This document shows, piece after piece, positions 31,727 through 40,595 of a stretch of DNA of 64,000 nucleotides (position 1 is the stretch's first letter; each line of letters opens with the position of its first letter). The translations under genes were made by a program, and so were the position numbers. The DNA comes from an unidentified bacterial endosymbiont. Its GTDB lineage: Bacteria > Pseudomonadota > Gammaproteobacteria > Enterobacterales > Enterobacteriaceae. The notes beneath the pieces are model-generated. The model was given only the letters and a program-made list of their open reading frames with translations, was not told where the DNA came from and made no database searches. The DNA is taken from assembly GCF_918797525.1 (NCBI RefSeq), contig NZ_OU963893.1, forward strand, positions 3,534,001 to 3,598,000. The letters are read 5' to 3'.

Positions 31727-32128
31727 TCATGTAAGGTGCTGCGCGATCAGATTGGCAATCATCATAAGTGGGTGTTCGTCCACATGAAAGCCGGTGTTCG
31801 ACCTGATGGTTCTAAAACGCCATCAGTGAGGAAGATGCGGGTTGATGACCAGAGCGCATGGAATGCTGCATGTCGTCGAGCAGGTATTGAGGATTTCCGA
31901 TTCCATGAGCTGAGACATACATGGGCGAGCTGGTTAATTCAGTCAGGGGTTCCATTATCTGTACTGCAGGAGATGGGCGGCTGGGAAAGTATCGAAATGG
32001 TCCGTCGATATGCCCACTTAGCACCTAACCATTTAACTGAGCATGCGAAGCAAATTGACTCAATTTTTGGGGTTGATGTCCCAAATATATCCCACACCGG
32101 AAATGAGGAGGAAGTGAAAGAGGCGTAA
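31691..32128 (+). pseudogene. C-terminal third of a phage tyrosine integrase
   Basis: About 145 residues of a lambda-type integrase remain. [15 protein letters not shown] carries the catalytic His and second Arg, MGGWES the third-position Trp/His, and [11 protein letters not shown] the nucleophilic Tyr. The first catalytic Arg and the N-terminal arm-binding domain are gone, so it cannot be active. Its upstream end overlaps the DUF3289 remnant, placing the deletion point near 31.70-31.73 kb. Its 3' end lies 15 bp from the 3' end of a tRNA-Arg half. Confidence 0.85.
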
Positions 32129-32143
32129 GTGCATGAAATTTAA

Positions 32144-32190
32144 TGGTACGCCCTGTAGGATTCGAACCTACGACCTACGGCTTAGAAGAA
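32144..32190 (-). other. attachment site: 3' half of tRNA-Arg(UCU), argU-like
   Basis: On the minus strand the sequence runs from the anticodon loop (CTTCTAAG, anticodon TCT) through a T-arm of GTAGG-TTCGAAT-CCTAC to the acceptor end GGGCGTACCA. The 5' half, with the D-arm, is absent, so it is not a working tRNA. Phage integration regenerates such 3' halves, making this an att site. argU is the integration site of prophage DLP12 near the same backbone genes in E. coli. Confidence 0.8.
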
Positions 32191-32366
32191 CGTAGAGTAC
32201 TGTTTAACACACTGTAATATCATTGGTTTTTCCGCGCTCGCACCGCGTTTGTGTCATTACATGTCATTACTTGCTGTCGTATTTCCTTCTGATTCATCCA
32301 TGCATGACACAACTGTGACACAGAGAGTACACAGCCATGCCTCATGGTATAGCTGTGTGTTTTCCT

Positions 32367-32690
32367 TCACATCACCGGGCAGTCGTCGTCATCCATCGCA
32401 CGGTTGATGAAGAATGTCACCCGCCCCAGAACCTCAACTTCTTCAAGCGCCGCACCCTCTATCGCCTCGCCATCAACTGTAATGAGCGCCTTGCCAATCA
32501 GCCTGGCAAACTGCGTGTGACCGTCGCACAGGATCAGTAATACATCGCCAGGCGTTTTTTTCGTGGCCGGCTCAATTACAGCGAACCCAACATCAGTTTC
32601 AAGCACCCGGCTATCTGCACCAATATTGCAAAGAACGGCTGGAGAAAGCTGGCGCTCTACGTAATCCATCGCTGGTGAAGGAAAACCCAT
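32367..32690 (-). CDS. UmuD'-like protein lacking protease residues (phage SOS cassette)
   Basis: The 107-aa product begins MGFPSPAMDYVERQL, matching UmuD from its self-cleavage point (C-GFPSPAADYVEQ) onward, so it is made already in the short UmuD' form. The C-terminal beta fold continues (GDVLLILCDG, then ALEEVEVLGRVTFFI). The catalytic Ser (SGDSM in UmuD) has no counterpart, and the region of the catalytic Lys reads QFARL, so it should be inactive as a protease. Phage P1 HumD is a comparable UmuD' analogue. Its ATG overlaps the stop of the upstream gene (TGATG). Confidence 0.75.
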   Translation of the reverse strand: MGFPSPAMDYVERQLSPAVLCNIGADSRVLETDVGFAVIEPATKKTPGDVLLILCDGHTQFARLIGKALITVDGEAIEGAALEEVEVLGRVTFFINRAMDDDDCPVM

Positions 32691-32929
32691 CAGTGAACCC
32701 TCCCCATGTTACGGAGAATCCAGTAGTGGTTATCGCTTCCATCAGTCGTCTTATCCGCGAAATCTGGCTGATAGCGTTCTATCCATGAGTTGGCATCAGA
32801 CCGGGTAAAGTGCCAGTTGTACTCTCTCAGTTTTTCTATGAACCTATCCGTGCTCAGATAGCGATAACCTTTTGGATTGAGTTGAATAGTTGCAACAAAG
32901 GCTGCGTGTATATCCGATTGACGAGGCAT
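32690..32929 (-). CDS. small phage protein of the SOS cassette, unknown function
   Basis: A 79-aa frame from ATG 32929 (GAGGA upstream) overlaps the UmuD'-like gene by TGATG. The product (MPRQSDIHAAFVATIQLNPKG, then a basic-aromatic middle) is soluble and unrecognised. It lies directly downstream of a LexA box, so it should be damage-inducible along with the UmuD'-like gene. Confidence 0.65.
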   Translation of the reverse strand: MPRQSDIHAAFVATIQLNPKGYRYLSTDRFIEKLREYNWHFTRSDANSWIERYQPDFADKTTDGSDNHYWILRNMGRVH

Positions 32930-32955
32930 AAGTTGAATCCTCACTCGCTCATTTA

Positions 32956-32971
32956 CTGTATATGTATACAG
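32956..32971. promoter_or_regulatory. LexA box controlling both arms of the SOS cassette
   Basis: CTGTATATGTATACAG (CTG-N10-CAG with flanking TA and TG) is a near-ideal LexA box. It lies between the minus-strand UmuD'-like pair (start 27 bp away) and the plus-strand DinI-like gene (start 58 bp away), so one box can repress both. Confidence 0.88.
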
Positions 32972-33028
32972 TGGTATTTTTAAAAACGAAGATCAAGCAC
33001 AGGCCTCATTACTCTCTAAGGAATCGTT

Positions 33029-33271
33029 ATGTTTGTAGAACTCGTTTATGACAAAAGGAATTTTGATGGTTTGCCAGGGGCCAAGGATATAATCCTGGGC
33101 GAACTGACCAAAAGAGTGCATCGTATCTTTCCCGATGCAGAGGTGCGGGTTAAGCCGATGATGACGCTGCCAGTGATCAACACCGACGCCAGCAAACATG
33201 AAAAGGAACAGATAAGCAGAGCTGTTCAGGAGATGTTTGAAGAGGCTGATATGTGGCTGGGTTCTGAGTAG
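33029..33271 (+). CDS. DinI-family protein
   Basis: The 80-aa product resembles DinI, which stabilises RecA filaments and tunes SOS and LexA/UmuD cleavage: an ELTKRVHRIFPDAEVRV strand-helix, then SKHEKEQISRAVQEMFEEADMWL and a C-terminal acidic end. AAGGA lies seven bases before ATG 33029. In lambdoid phages such genes sit after the tail fibre, as here, and follow LexA control. It is on the strand opposite to the late operon. Confidence 0.85.
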   Translation: MFVELVYDKRNFDGLPGAKDIILGELTKRVHRIFPDAEVRVKPMMTLPVINTDASKHEKEQISRAVQEMFEEADMWLGSE

Positions 33272-33333
33272 TGCTATCTTACCGCAGGTCATCAAACCAT
33301 GAGGCGAACTGCGGCGTAAAAATTCGCTGATAG

Positions 33334-34569
33334 TTATTCTGCCGTAGTATCCGTAATAGAACCTGAAGAATCTAAAAGTTTGGTATTCCAGATACTATTT
33401 TTTGGCATATCAAGGCGAAGATCAATCCAGCGACCATCCGGAATATCCATCGAGCCACCAGCAACAACCATTGCCGATTCAACATCAAAACGTCGGCGGA
33501 AAACTGACACAGTCAAAATACCATCATCAGCAGTTGCGATATCGACGAAACACAGGAAATTGCCATTGATATCCTGGGGGATCTCCACAGTCCACCCTTC
33601 AGGGTTAAGGCCGCAACTCCCTTCGATGCAATAAACCCCTTCTGCAACTCTCGATGCAGTTACGCCCTCTGCCTCATCATTGCATTCAACCTGACCATTT
33701 CCAAAAAGTTTTATTACAGGAGATGCTCGCTTGATGAAGCCGTTGGTATCAACGGTAGTATTTCCTTCCATCCACACTTTGCGCCACTGAGGTGTGGCAG
33801 AAATATTTCCTACATACATTTCCCCATATGAAAATACGAGGCCAAATTTCAGGGTTGAATAGGGAATTGTTAATACACCATGAGCACTATTTGACGTAAT
33901 GGGGGGCATGCCGGGTGTTGGGGAAGACGTTCCCTGAGCCAGTCCGTAACCTATCGCTGCACCTGGGTCAGTAACCAGGGATGTAAACATTCGCGTTGTG
34001 CCTAACCCAAATGCTCCACTTCGCAATACACGGCCTGAAGTGGTATCCAGAATGTCCGACTGAATATCAAACGTAGCCGAACTTCCTAAACCAAGGTTTG
34101 TGCAAGCGTCTTCCTTGGTTGTTGCCCCGGTTCCACCGTCTTTAACCGCCAGCGCTCCGTTGGTGTCCTTCTGCAGCAATTTGCCGATACCTGGAATGCT
34201 GCCGGAAGTTCCATTGATCGTTACTGTGATGATCTGGTTTGCTGAGGTAGTAGCGAATGTCTCCCACGCGCCAATATTCTCGTCATACTCTTTGATGAGC
34301 TGTGACATCGCCTGCGCCAGCCCGTCGACCGAGATAATGTCCGACACAAGGATTCCATACTTCTGTCCGCTCAGCGCCGGAGAAGCGGCAGGCGTCACTG
34401 TCAGAGACGTGGCGCTGTTAACGTTTGAAATCTGAAACATCTGTACCGGGTTAGACATGACGATAATCGTCTGGCCAGCGCGAACCTGGCTGGCCGGTGC
34501 CGTCCAGTTGGTTCCGGTTCCCGTTGCGGTGTTTCCGTTGATGGCGATGGTGCCAGTGTTATAAAGCAT
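33334..34569 (-). CDS. tail fibre protein
   Basis: The 411-aa protein has the layout of lambdoid side or tip fibres: an N-terminal virion-binding part (MLYNTGTIAINGN, then TGTGTNW, TVTPAAS), a repeat-like collagen-poor shaft (LAVKDGGTGATTKEDACTNLGLG, near residue 145) and a C-terminal receptor-binding end closing with IPDGRWIDLRLDMP. The DGGTGATT motif recurs in many phage fibres. ATG 34569 follows GGAG. It is the last late gene, 3' of J, where host-range genes vary most. Confidence 0.85.
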   Translation of the reverse strand: MLYNTGTIAINGNTATGTGTNWTAPASQVRAGQTIIVMSNPVQMFQISNVNSATSLTVTPAASPALSGQKYGILVSDIISVDGLAQAMSQLIKEYDENIGAWETFATTSANQIITVTINGTSGSIPGIGKLLQKDTNGALAVKDGGTGATTKEDACTNLGLGSSATFDIQSDILDTTSGRVLRSGAFGLGTTRMFTSLVTDPGAAIGYGLAQGTSSPTPGMPPITSNSAHGVLTIPYSTLKFGLVFSYGEMYVGNISATPQWRKVWMEGNTTVDTNGFIKRASPVIKLFGNGQVECNDEAEGVTASRVAEGVYCIEGSCGLNPEGWTVEIPQDINGNFLCFVDIATADDGILTVSVFRRRFDVESAMVVAGGSMDIPDGRWIDLRLDMPKNSIWNTKLLDSSGSITDTTAE

Positions 34570-34584
34570 ATTTTCTCCAGGCAA

Positions 34585-34608
34585 TAAAAAACCTCGCCGG
34601 AGCGAGGT
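34585..34608 (-). terminator. intrinsic terminator after the exclusion lipoprotein gene
   Basis: On the minus strand ACCTCGC and GCGAGGT form a short-loop hairpin followed by six T, between the Cor-like gene and the tail fibre. Confidence 0.75.
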
Positions 34609-34629
34609 ATGTGTTCGAAACAGAATGGA

Positions 34630-34872
34630 TTACTGACAGGTGGTGCTGGTGAACGTGCCTGCACTCACCCAGGTCCAGTTAAATGGATATCCGGCACGGT
34701 ACTGCGTCAGATTATTTTGTTTACGGACGCCGTAAATCTGAACGGTGCTTTCCTGCCCGCCGACCATCGCTGTTCCGGTACAAACAGGCTGCTGCTCTTT
34801 AAGAACGCCAGCGCAACCGGAAAGCAATATTGCCGCCGTCAGGCAAAGAATAATATTTTTCATATTGTCCAT
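34630..34872 (-). CDS. Cor-like superinfection-exclusion lipoprotein
   Basis: The roughly 80-aa lipoprotein has lipobox LLSGC near residue 20 and a short mature part (QQPVCTGTAM, IYGVRKQNN, AGYPFNWTWVSAGTF, final TTCQ) resembling Cor of phages N15 and phi80. Cor blocks the FhuA receptor so that a lysogen excludes phages using it. Start is either ATG 34872 or 34863. It has its own terminator, as expected of a moron expressed in the lysogen. Confidence 0.75.
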   Translation of the reverse strand: MDNMKNIILCLTAAILLSGCAGVLKEQQPVCTGTAMVGGQESTVQIYGVRKQNNLTQYRAGYPFNWTWVSAGTFTSTTCQ

Positions 34873-34970
34873 ATCCCAGGGTATTCGCGAAGTTACACGA
34901 TAACAATATGAAAATGAGGAGGATAATTGATTCGATAGATCAATTATGCGTTATTGATCGCTGAAAACGA

Positions 34971-35645
34971 TCAATCGTAACTGGAAAGATTCAGTGCATA
35001 TACCTGATTTCTCATATTGTGGTAGGTAACGTTCAGGGTTCCAACGGGAGGCGGGCCATTGGTTGAGCTGTTATTCAGTACAGTATTCGAACCATTCCAT
35101 ACCGCCGAAAAATGAAACTGCGATGAAAACGGACGCGTACCACCGGAGGTTATTACGCCTGTAACCAGTCCGCATATTGCCGGAATGATTCCGTATTTAC
35201 CTGTTTTAGTGATATTTATATTGTACCCACTGGCTGTGTCACTACCGCTGGTACCTGCGGCTTCAATATCAGTCAGCACGCGGGTTTCATTAGTCAGTAT
35301 GCAGACGCCATTTTCATCCCAGATTGCTATTCCCCAGTCCGGTAATGTTTGAGCAAATATAGTGAAAAAGTAAACATATGCTGTCCCGGCCCCTCTCGGA
35401 TTGCTTATTCTGACAGAACATGTCGCCCCGCTGACTGAATAACTGACAACACAGTTCACCGATGTACAGACAAAAGGCACAATGGGTCTGCCGGACGTGA
35501 ATTCCTGCGTAATGGTTGTGACTGCCCCCGACGCCGTTGCTATTGTTGCAGTCTTTTTACTGACCAGCGCCAGAGGTATTGACTGCGGAGTGATAAAAGG
35601 GGCTCCGTTGTCTGTCGTCAGCAACGCCCCCCATAAATCTGCCAT
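34971..35645 (-). CDS. phage tail-tip associated protein (DUF6453-like)
   Basis: The 224-aa protein opens MADLWGALLTTDNGAPFITPQS, a start common to a group of proteins downstream of J in N15-like phages. It is beta-rich with several cysteines near the centre (CTSVNCVVSYS, ATCSVRI). Its ATG overlaps the stop of the 104-aa gene (35645). Probably a structural or decorating protein of the tail tip; the role is not established. Confidence 0.6.
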   Translation of the reverse strand: MADLWGALLTTDNGAPFITPQSIPLALVSKKTATIATASGAVTTITQEFTSGRPIVPFVCTSVNCVVSYSVSGATCSVRISNPRGAGTAYVYFFTIFAQTLPDWGIAIWDENGVCILTNETRVLTDIEAAGTSGSDTASGYNINITKTGKYGIIPAICGLVTGVITSGGTRPFSSQFHFSAVWNGSNTVLNNSSTNGPPPVGTLNVTYHNMRNQVYALNLSSYD

Positions 35646-35959
35646 TATGACGCCCTCAGATAAGCAATTATAAACCCGCCAATTGCCGGAAAAGTTCCGG
35701 CACCGAAATCTGTATCTGACGATGCGGCAGAGAGGGTGACTGTACCGCCTGATACCGTGATTTTTCTGCGCTTCGTCGTGTACGCTGTATCAGCGCATAC
35801 CTGGAGCACCTCCATAATAAAGCCAGTCGGCACTGTGTACGTTGCACTACCGGACTGCTGTCCGTTTGTGACTGGGAAAAAGCCCAGCACACTTATCGGA
35901 ACCAGACCATAGTTATTGAGGTTGCCGCTGGCATCCCACGTTTGTATTCCCCAGCTCAT
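35645..35959 (-). CDS. small phage tail protein of unknown role
   Basis: The 104-aa product (MSWGIQTWDASGNLNNYG, then VPTGFIMEVLQVCADTAYTT) has the same WG-x-x-WD opening found in part of the next protein. Its ATG overlaps the J stop (TGATG) and its stop overlaps the next start, so the three genes are translationally coupled. Likely a tail-tip accessory. Confidence 0.6.
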   Translation of the reverse strand: MSWGIQTWDASGNLNNYGLVPISVLGFFPVTNGQQSGSATYTVPTGFIMEVLQVCADTAYTTKRRKITVSGGTVTLSAASSDTDFGAGTFPAIGGFIIAYLRAS

Positions 35960-38900
35960 CAGAACGTCCCCGTAATTTTACCAATTTGCACACGCAGCCG
36001 GGCCGTGTCCTTAATGCTGATTGTTACGTTTGTCTGCTTCATTGCACCTGAACTGTCACTCCCGTAATTCTGCATCGTTCCATCCTTACCCCAGCGCCAG
36101 CCCGCAGAACCAGCAACGTAGTTTGAAGACTGGATGTAGCTACCAATTTTCGCGTTGCTGATTGTTCCGTCCTGAATGAATGTGTCACGAATAAAGGTCT
36201 GGCCGTTCTGAATTACAAAGGGAAGAGACACAGTGCTGCCAGCCTGCGTGGTGACGGCGAAGCGATCTGCCAGGAAGATAACCTGCGACTGCATGCCGTT
36301 TGGCGTATTCTCAACGCCGATCCCCATTCCCGCGGCGTAGTACTGCCCGTTGCTGGAGACACCAACCTTGATGTTGTACATCGCGCTGAGGTTATTGTTC
36401 ACATCCGCCACGGCCTTCGCGTTTACCGTAATGGCTGCGGTATTCTCTCCAGAGGTCACCGTGAGTGTGTTGATTTTAGTGGCCGACGCCTGAGTGAAGT
36501 CTGCCAGCGTTTCGGTGAGGTCAGTCGCGTTGGAGATATTCCCACCAACTGACGCATCCAGCGTGACGAGCGCGCGCGCAACCGCCGAGCTGGTGTCGGC
36601 TATGGTCGTGTCGATACGGTCAATGCTGGCGCTGTTCCCTGCGTTTGTCGCCGTCTGAGAACGGCGAGCGCTAACTTGTGCCAGCCCGTTCTGGATAATC
36701 GCAATGGCTGAGTTCTTCACCCCGCCCGCCATGCCGTCCATCGAAACCGATATCTCGTCGATTTTCACCTCAGCCTGCGCCAGGCCATCAGCACTTTGCT
36801 GAATAGCCAGGGCCTGCTGTTCAAGGTCATCGGCGTTCTGTTTGATATCGTTCACCATATCAGCAATTTTTTCATTGCTGTCCACCGCGTTCTCGATCAG
36901 GTCTTTGAACGTATCGGAGTCTTTAATTTCCTCCAGGATCACGTCTGTGATGTCGGAAACATCGATGCTGGACTGACCCCGCACCCATTCTGTGTACCCT
37001 GATTCGTTGCCGCTGCGGTCCACCAGCTGCGCGCGGTACCAGAAAATTTGCCCAGCCTTAAGGCCCATCTGCTGATATTTGCGCTGCGGGTAAGGCACAT
37101 CGGCCAGCAGCATCGCATCGTCTTCTGTACCGGTCAGGCTGTACTGAATTTCCGTCTTCAGCGTGTCGTCGGTATTCGCCGGGAACCCCCAGTTCAGCTC
37201 AATACCGAATACCACATTTTCAGAGGCGATGAAGCCAACCGGCTTCGGTGGATTGCCCACTTTACCCGTCAGCGTTTTCTCTTCTGAATAGCCCCATCCG
37301 GATGAAATTTCTGCGGCATTGATTGCGCGCACGCGCAACAGGTAGCGCCCGGCATAAATCCCCGGGACGTCGAATGACGTGGTGGAGCTGCGCGGCACGT
37401 TAACCCAGTTCCCGTCATTTCGGCGCCATTGCGCTTCATAGGCGATAGCGTTCTGCGCCTGGTCCCAGCTTACGCGCATCGTTTCGACGCTGATATTTTG
37501 CTGCACCACGGAAAACGAGCTGATCACGATGTTCTCAGGCGGCGACTGGTTGCCCAGCGGGATCACGCTCACCGGCCGCTGGTCAATGATGGCTCCGGTA
37601 TCAATGCGATCGAATTTATCCGGATCGTGATTTGCACCGACGATTGTAAACGTGCCGTCATTATTATCAGTTACCGTAATAACTCGATACTGCTGTGCGT
37701 AGAGCTCATCAGACTCAATGACCCATACAGCCTCAGCCACAGGTGTTTCGCTGTAAGCGATCGTAACGGTCACTTTATTGCCCGTTATTGACTGAATGGT
37801 GCGTGACTGTGAAACACCCGATGGAAGATTGACAATCATCCTGTCGGCTGCCGAAGCATCCGGCGCCCTGTCCAGCGTCAACACGCGACCATTCACCGCA
37901 GAGATACGGCCGCCCAGGTCGCGCCCGGAGAGATTTCGGTCCGCTACAGCGATTACATAGCCGGGCTGTGGAATGTTGCCATCTTCCCCTACATTGAAAG
38001 TAACAACGCGATCTTTGTTATTGGTGAGGATCCCCCATCGCCCTTTCCGATTCGCTTCCGACTGACGGGTACAACCGATCGCAGTTATCTCAAGTTGATT
38101 AAACCCATAACGCGCAACCAGCGCCTGCTCAAAAACAGGCTCCATCGCATCAGAATAAGCGTTATCAGGATCTGACCAGGACACCAGCGCATTGGTATAA
38201 CGGTTCTTTGTAGTGCTGCTGGAATAGGTAAAGCGCCCATCAATAACGTTCGCATGCGTGTATGTAAAATCAACATCTCTCGGCATGTCCGCCAGCGCCA
38301 CAATCTGGTCGTCGCCCCAGTAGGTCATCCCGCGGAAGATAGCAGCAAAATCACGCAGGACTGTATAAGCGTCGTTGCGTTCCTGAATGTACACGTTGCA
38401 GGTATAACGTGGTTCGGTACCACTTCCGCCTTTGCCATCCGGTACCATTTGATCGCAATACTGTGCAACCTGGTAGAGCGTCCATTTATCTATGTTGGCC
38501 GTTGTAAGACGATCCCCAAGTCCGAAACGGTCGCTAACCACCAGGTCGTAGAAAATCCATGCAGGGTTATCGGTCCAGGCCCATTTAAATGTCCCAGTCC
38601 ACGTACCACTATAAGTGCGGGTTTCGGGGGCGTAAGTATCTGGAACGCGGATAACGCGGCCGCGGGGCTCGCAGGAGATCTGCGGGATAGAGCCGTTAAA
38701 CTGGCTGGAATCGAATTCGATATAGAGCAGCGCTGTGTTTGGATAGCGTAACTTGGCGTCAATTACCTCGGTGAAGCTCTGCAGCATCATCGTGTCGCCG
38801 ATCTTCGCGCTGTTGGCATCAGAGGTAATCTTACGCAGTCGGATTGTCCAGGTGCTGCCAGCCTGAGGTAAATCGATACGGTGGCTGCGCTCGTAACCAG

Positions 38901-39408
38901 AAGTCGTTTTGCCGGTCACGCTGGTATTGAGTACCGTCTGCCATGTGCCGCCGTCCGTCTGCAGGTCAATCGCATAATTAACCGAGTAACCGACCAGATC
39001 GCCGTCGTCCTCCTGCTTGAAAAGCGAAGGCCATTTCAGACGCAGGCGAACTGCTGAAAGCTGCGTATTGGTAAACGTGCGCGTCCACGCTGTAGCGCTC
39101 GATACCTCAGTTCCCACGCTGATTTCGTTTTCGGTACCGGGTATGCCCTGAATATATTTTTGCGCCTGAGTTCCCGCGCGAAATTCCCATGTGACGCCGC
39201 TGAAGTTTTGGGAGCCGTCAGCATTCTCCAGAGCCGTTCCGTCCAAGTATATATCTTTCGCCGTCATCTGCCCTGCAAATTCACCCTCTCCCAGCGCAAT
39301 GAGTATTTTTGCCTTCGCTACCGACTGCAGATCATCAGGCTGTTCGGTAGGAGTTCGGGAACTGGAGCTGCCGCCCTTGCGGCCCTTTAAAACTTTTTCT
39401 GTAGCCAT
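35959..39408 (-). CDS. host specificity / central tail fibre protein J
   Basis: The 1149-aa J homologue forms the tail-tip fibre that contacts the receptor. The N-terminal 450 residues carry the lambda J tip domain (QSVAKAKILIALGEGEFAGQ near residue 30, then YALDL-like and YIQERNDAY). Fibronectin type III modules follow near residues 620-810 (NIVISSFSVVQQNISVETMRVSWDQA, KPVGFIASENVVFG), then a helical shaft and a variable receptor-binding end after residue 1000. This last part decides host range. It is the largest tail gene and is overlapped by the downstream gene. Confidence 0.92.
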   Translation of the reverse strand: MATEKVLKGRKGGSSSSRTPTEQPDDLQSVAKAKILIALGEGEFAGQMTAKDIYLDGTALENADGSQNFSGVTWEFRAGTQAQKYIQGIPGTENEISVGTEVSSATAWTRTFTNTQLSAVRLRLKWPSLFKQEDDGDLVGYSVNYAIDLQTDGGTWQTVLNTSVTGKTTSGYERSHRIDLPQAGSTWTIRLRKITSDANSAKIGDTMMLQSFTEVIDAKLRYPNTALLYIEFDSSQFNGSIPQISCEPRGRVIRVPDTYAPETRTYSGTWTGTFKWAWTDNPAWIFYDLVVSDRFGLGDRLTTANIDKWTLYQVAQYCDQMVPDGKGGSGTEPRYTCNVYIQERNDAYTVLRDFAAIFRGMTYWGDDQIVALADMPRDVDFTYTHANVIDGRFTYSSSTTKNRYTNALVSWSDPDNAYSDAMEPVFEQALVARYGFNQLEITAIGCTRQSEANRKGRWGILTNNKDRVVTFNVGEDGNIPQPGYVIAVADRNLSGRDLGGRISAVNGRVLTLDRAPDASAADRMIVNLPSGVSQSRTIQSITGNKVTVTIAYSETPVAEAVWVIESDELYAQQYRVITVTDNNDGTFTIVGANHDPDKFDRIDTGAIIDQRPVSVIPLGNQSPPENIVISSFSVVQQNISVETMRVSWDQAQNAIAYEAQWRRNDGNWVNVPRSSTTSFDVPGIYAGRYLLRVRAINAAEISSGWGYSEEKTLTGKVGNPPKPVGFIASENVVFGIELNWGFPANTDDTLKTEIQYSLTGTEDDAMLLADVPYPQRKYQQMGLKAGQIFWYRAQLVDRSGNESGYTEWVRGQSSIDVSDITDVILEEIKDSDTFKDLIENAVDSNEKIADMVNDIKQNADDLEQQALAIQQSADGLAQAEVKIDEISVSMDGMAGGVKNSAIAIIQNGLAQVSARRSQTATNAGNSASIDRIDTTIADTSSAVARALVTLDASVGGNISNATDLTETLADFTQASATKINTLTVTSGENTAAITVNAKAVADVNNNLSAMYNIKVGVSSNGQYYAAGMGIGVENTPNGMQSQVIFLADRFAVTTQAGSTVSLPFVIQNGQTFIRDTFIQDGTISNAKIGSYIQSSNYVAGSAGWRWGKDGTMQNYGSDSSGAMKQTNVTISIKDTARLRVQIGKITGTF

Positions 39409-39417
39409 ATTGCGCCC

Positions 39418-39442
39418 ATAAAAAAGCCACCCGAAGGTGACC
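39418..39442 (-). terminator. terminator-like hairpin between I and J
   Basis: On the minus strand GTCACC-TTCG-GGTGGC precedes a run of T. It lies in the late operon just before J, so late transcription must read through it. Confidence 0.55.
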
Positions 39443-39459
39443 TGAAAAAGGTTTGTTAT

Positions 39460-40062
39460 CTACTGCTGATCTTCGACATAAATTCCGGCAGAAATAATCG
39501 CCCCGCCTATCCGCCGGCGACCATACAGGAGCGGTACCGGATTCCCTTGGGCTGTCGTATTTGTGACTCCACCAAAGGCATAACTGGCCTTGTTGTCCGC
39601 CGATTGCTTGCTGGCGAGTCCGGTTGTCTGCGGTGAGAGCATCTGCACAATGCCGCCCAAGGCCATTGCCCCACCGATCTGGAACATGATGTTGCTCGCC
39701 GCAATACCTACTCCTGGCATCCAGATTGCAGCAGCGACAAGTGCAACGCCAAGGATGGTCTGGAAGATACCTCCCCGCTTACTCCCGACCATAATTGGTG
39801 CTATTCGGATATCAGCTGAACTCTGATCCATAACGAGTTCATCATTGTTCAGGTTACGCTTGCCGCTGAAAACGGCATAAGTCAGGCCGCGCTGTTTGCT
39901 GGTATTCAGAAAACGCTCAAACCCCGGCACGATAACGCTCAGGGCACGGATGGCCTCTTTCGGTGATGCGACTGATAAACGATATTCGCGCCCGAAGGTA
40001 GCACCCAGTACACCGTAGAGCCTAACGGTTCGAACAGGCTCCATATTGAGTAAAGCGGCCAT
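39460..40062 (-). CDS. tail assembly protein I
   Basis: The 200-aa product resembles lambda I: an N-terminal ubiquitin-like domain (VRLYGVLGATFGREYRLSV, then PGFERFLN) and a C-terminal hydrophobic, glycine-rich region (LGVALVAAAIWMPGVGIA, IGGAMALGGIVQML) ending in VPLLYGRRRIGGAIISAGIYVEDQ-like residues. It works with J, K and L in assembling the tail tip. ATG 40062 follows GGAG; an upstream GTG/TTG extension is not needed. Confidence 0.88.
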   Translation of the reverse strand: MAALLNMEPVRTVRLYGVLGATFGREYRLSVASPKEAIRALSVIVPGFERFLNTSKQRGLTYAVFSGKRNLNNDELVMDQSSADIRIAPIMVGSKRGGIFQTILGVALVAAAIWMPGVGIAASNIMFQIGGAMALGGIVQMLSPQTTGLASKQSADNKASYAFGGVTNTTAQGNPVPLLYGRRRIGGAIISAGIYVEDQQ

Positions 40063-40073
40063 ATTTTCTCCAT

Positions 40074-40138
40074 AAAAAAAACCGCCGAAGCGGGTGTGTA
40101 AGGTAGCAAAAAGCAAAAAACCCGCCAGATGGCGGGTT
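40074..40138 (-). terminator. two terminator hairpins downstream of the toxin-antitoxin pair
   Basis: On the minus strand AACCCGCC-ATCT-GGCGGGTT with T-run (40114-40138) is followed by CCGC-TTCG-GCGG with eight T (40074-40094). The double stop isolates the Panacea unit from gene I, consistent with expression in the lysogen. Confidence 0.75.
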
Positions 40139-40142
40139 TAAG

Positions 40143-40595
40143 TTATGTGCCTGTCAAACCATCTGTCGGTTCAGGCTGATCTATGAGAGGCGGGTTCGTA
40201 CAATATTTATCTTTAAACCTGATGTGCTTTGGTTTTGCTTGTTCTGAAATATCGAATCCTGAGAGTACTCTTTCGAATGCGGCTTCTGGCATATCATCAT
40301 GCGCCGTTATTTCACCGGCAGCATGCTTTCTTTCAACATTATCGACGCGCCAGATAACCGCCTCGGCATAGACTATATAACTGGGATGCTGGATAAATCG
40401 ATGGTCGCCAGGGTTAAGCACGCACGCATCATCATGAGGAACGCCCGGCTTAATGCTGGACACATTAACAACCAAAATGCAGTAACAGTCGTTTACTGGG
40501 TAATAAACAGGATCGTTGCAAATCACATGAAGATGATTGCATGGCCCGCTTGGAGCTAAAACCGTTCCTTTTTTATATGGTTGAAATGTGCTCAT
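40143..40595 (-). CDS. PemK/MazF-like protein, probable toxin of the Panacea pair
   Basis: The 150-aa product has the look of a PemK-type SH3 barrel: KKGTVLAPSGPCNHLHVICND at the start, CILVVNVSS in the middle, then DDACVLNPGDHRFIQHPSYIVYAEAVIW, equivalent to the strand and turn regions of MazF/PemK toxins, which are mRNA endonucleases. It follows the Panacea gene with a 4-bp ATGA overlap, the usual antitoxin-toxin order. Activity is inferred; catalytic residues cannot be assigned with confidence by eye. Confidence 0.6.
   Translation of the reverse strand: MSTFQPYKKGTVLAPSGPCNHLHVICNDPVYYPVNDCYCILVVNVSSIKPGVPHDDACVLNPGDHRFIQHPSYIVYAEAVIWRVDNVERKHAAGEITAHDDMPEAAFERVLSGFDISEQAKPKHIRFKDKYCTNPPLIDQPEPTDGLTGT

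Noticed and set aside
32191..32366. Possible complete tRNA next to the att site
   Set aside because: The bases beyond the anticodon arm do not form a D-arm or the 5' acceptor strand, so only the 3' half exists.
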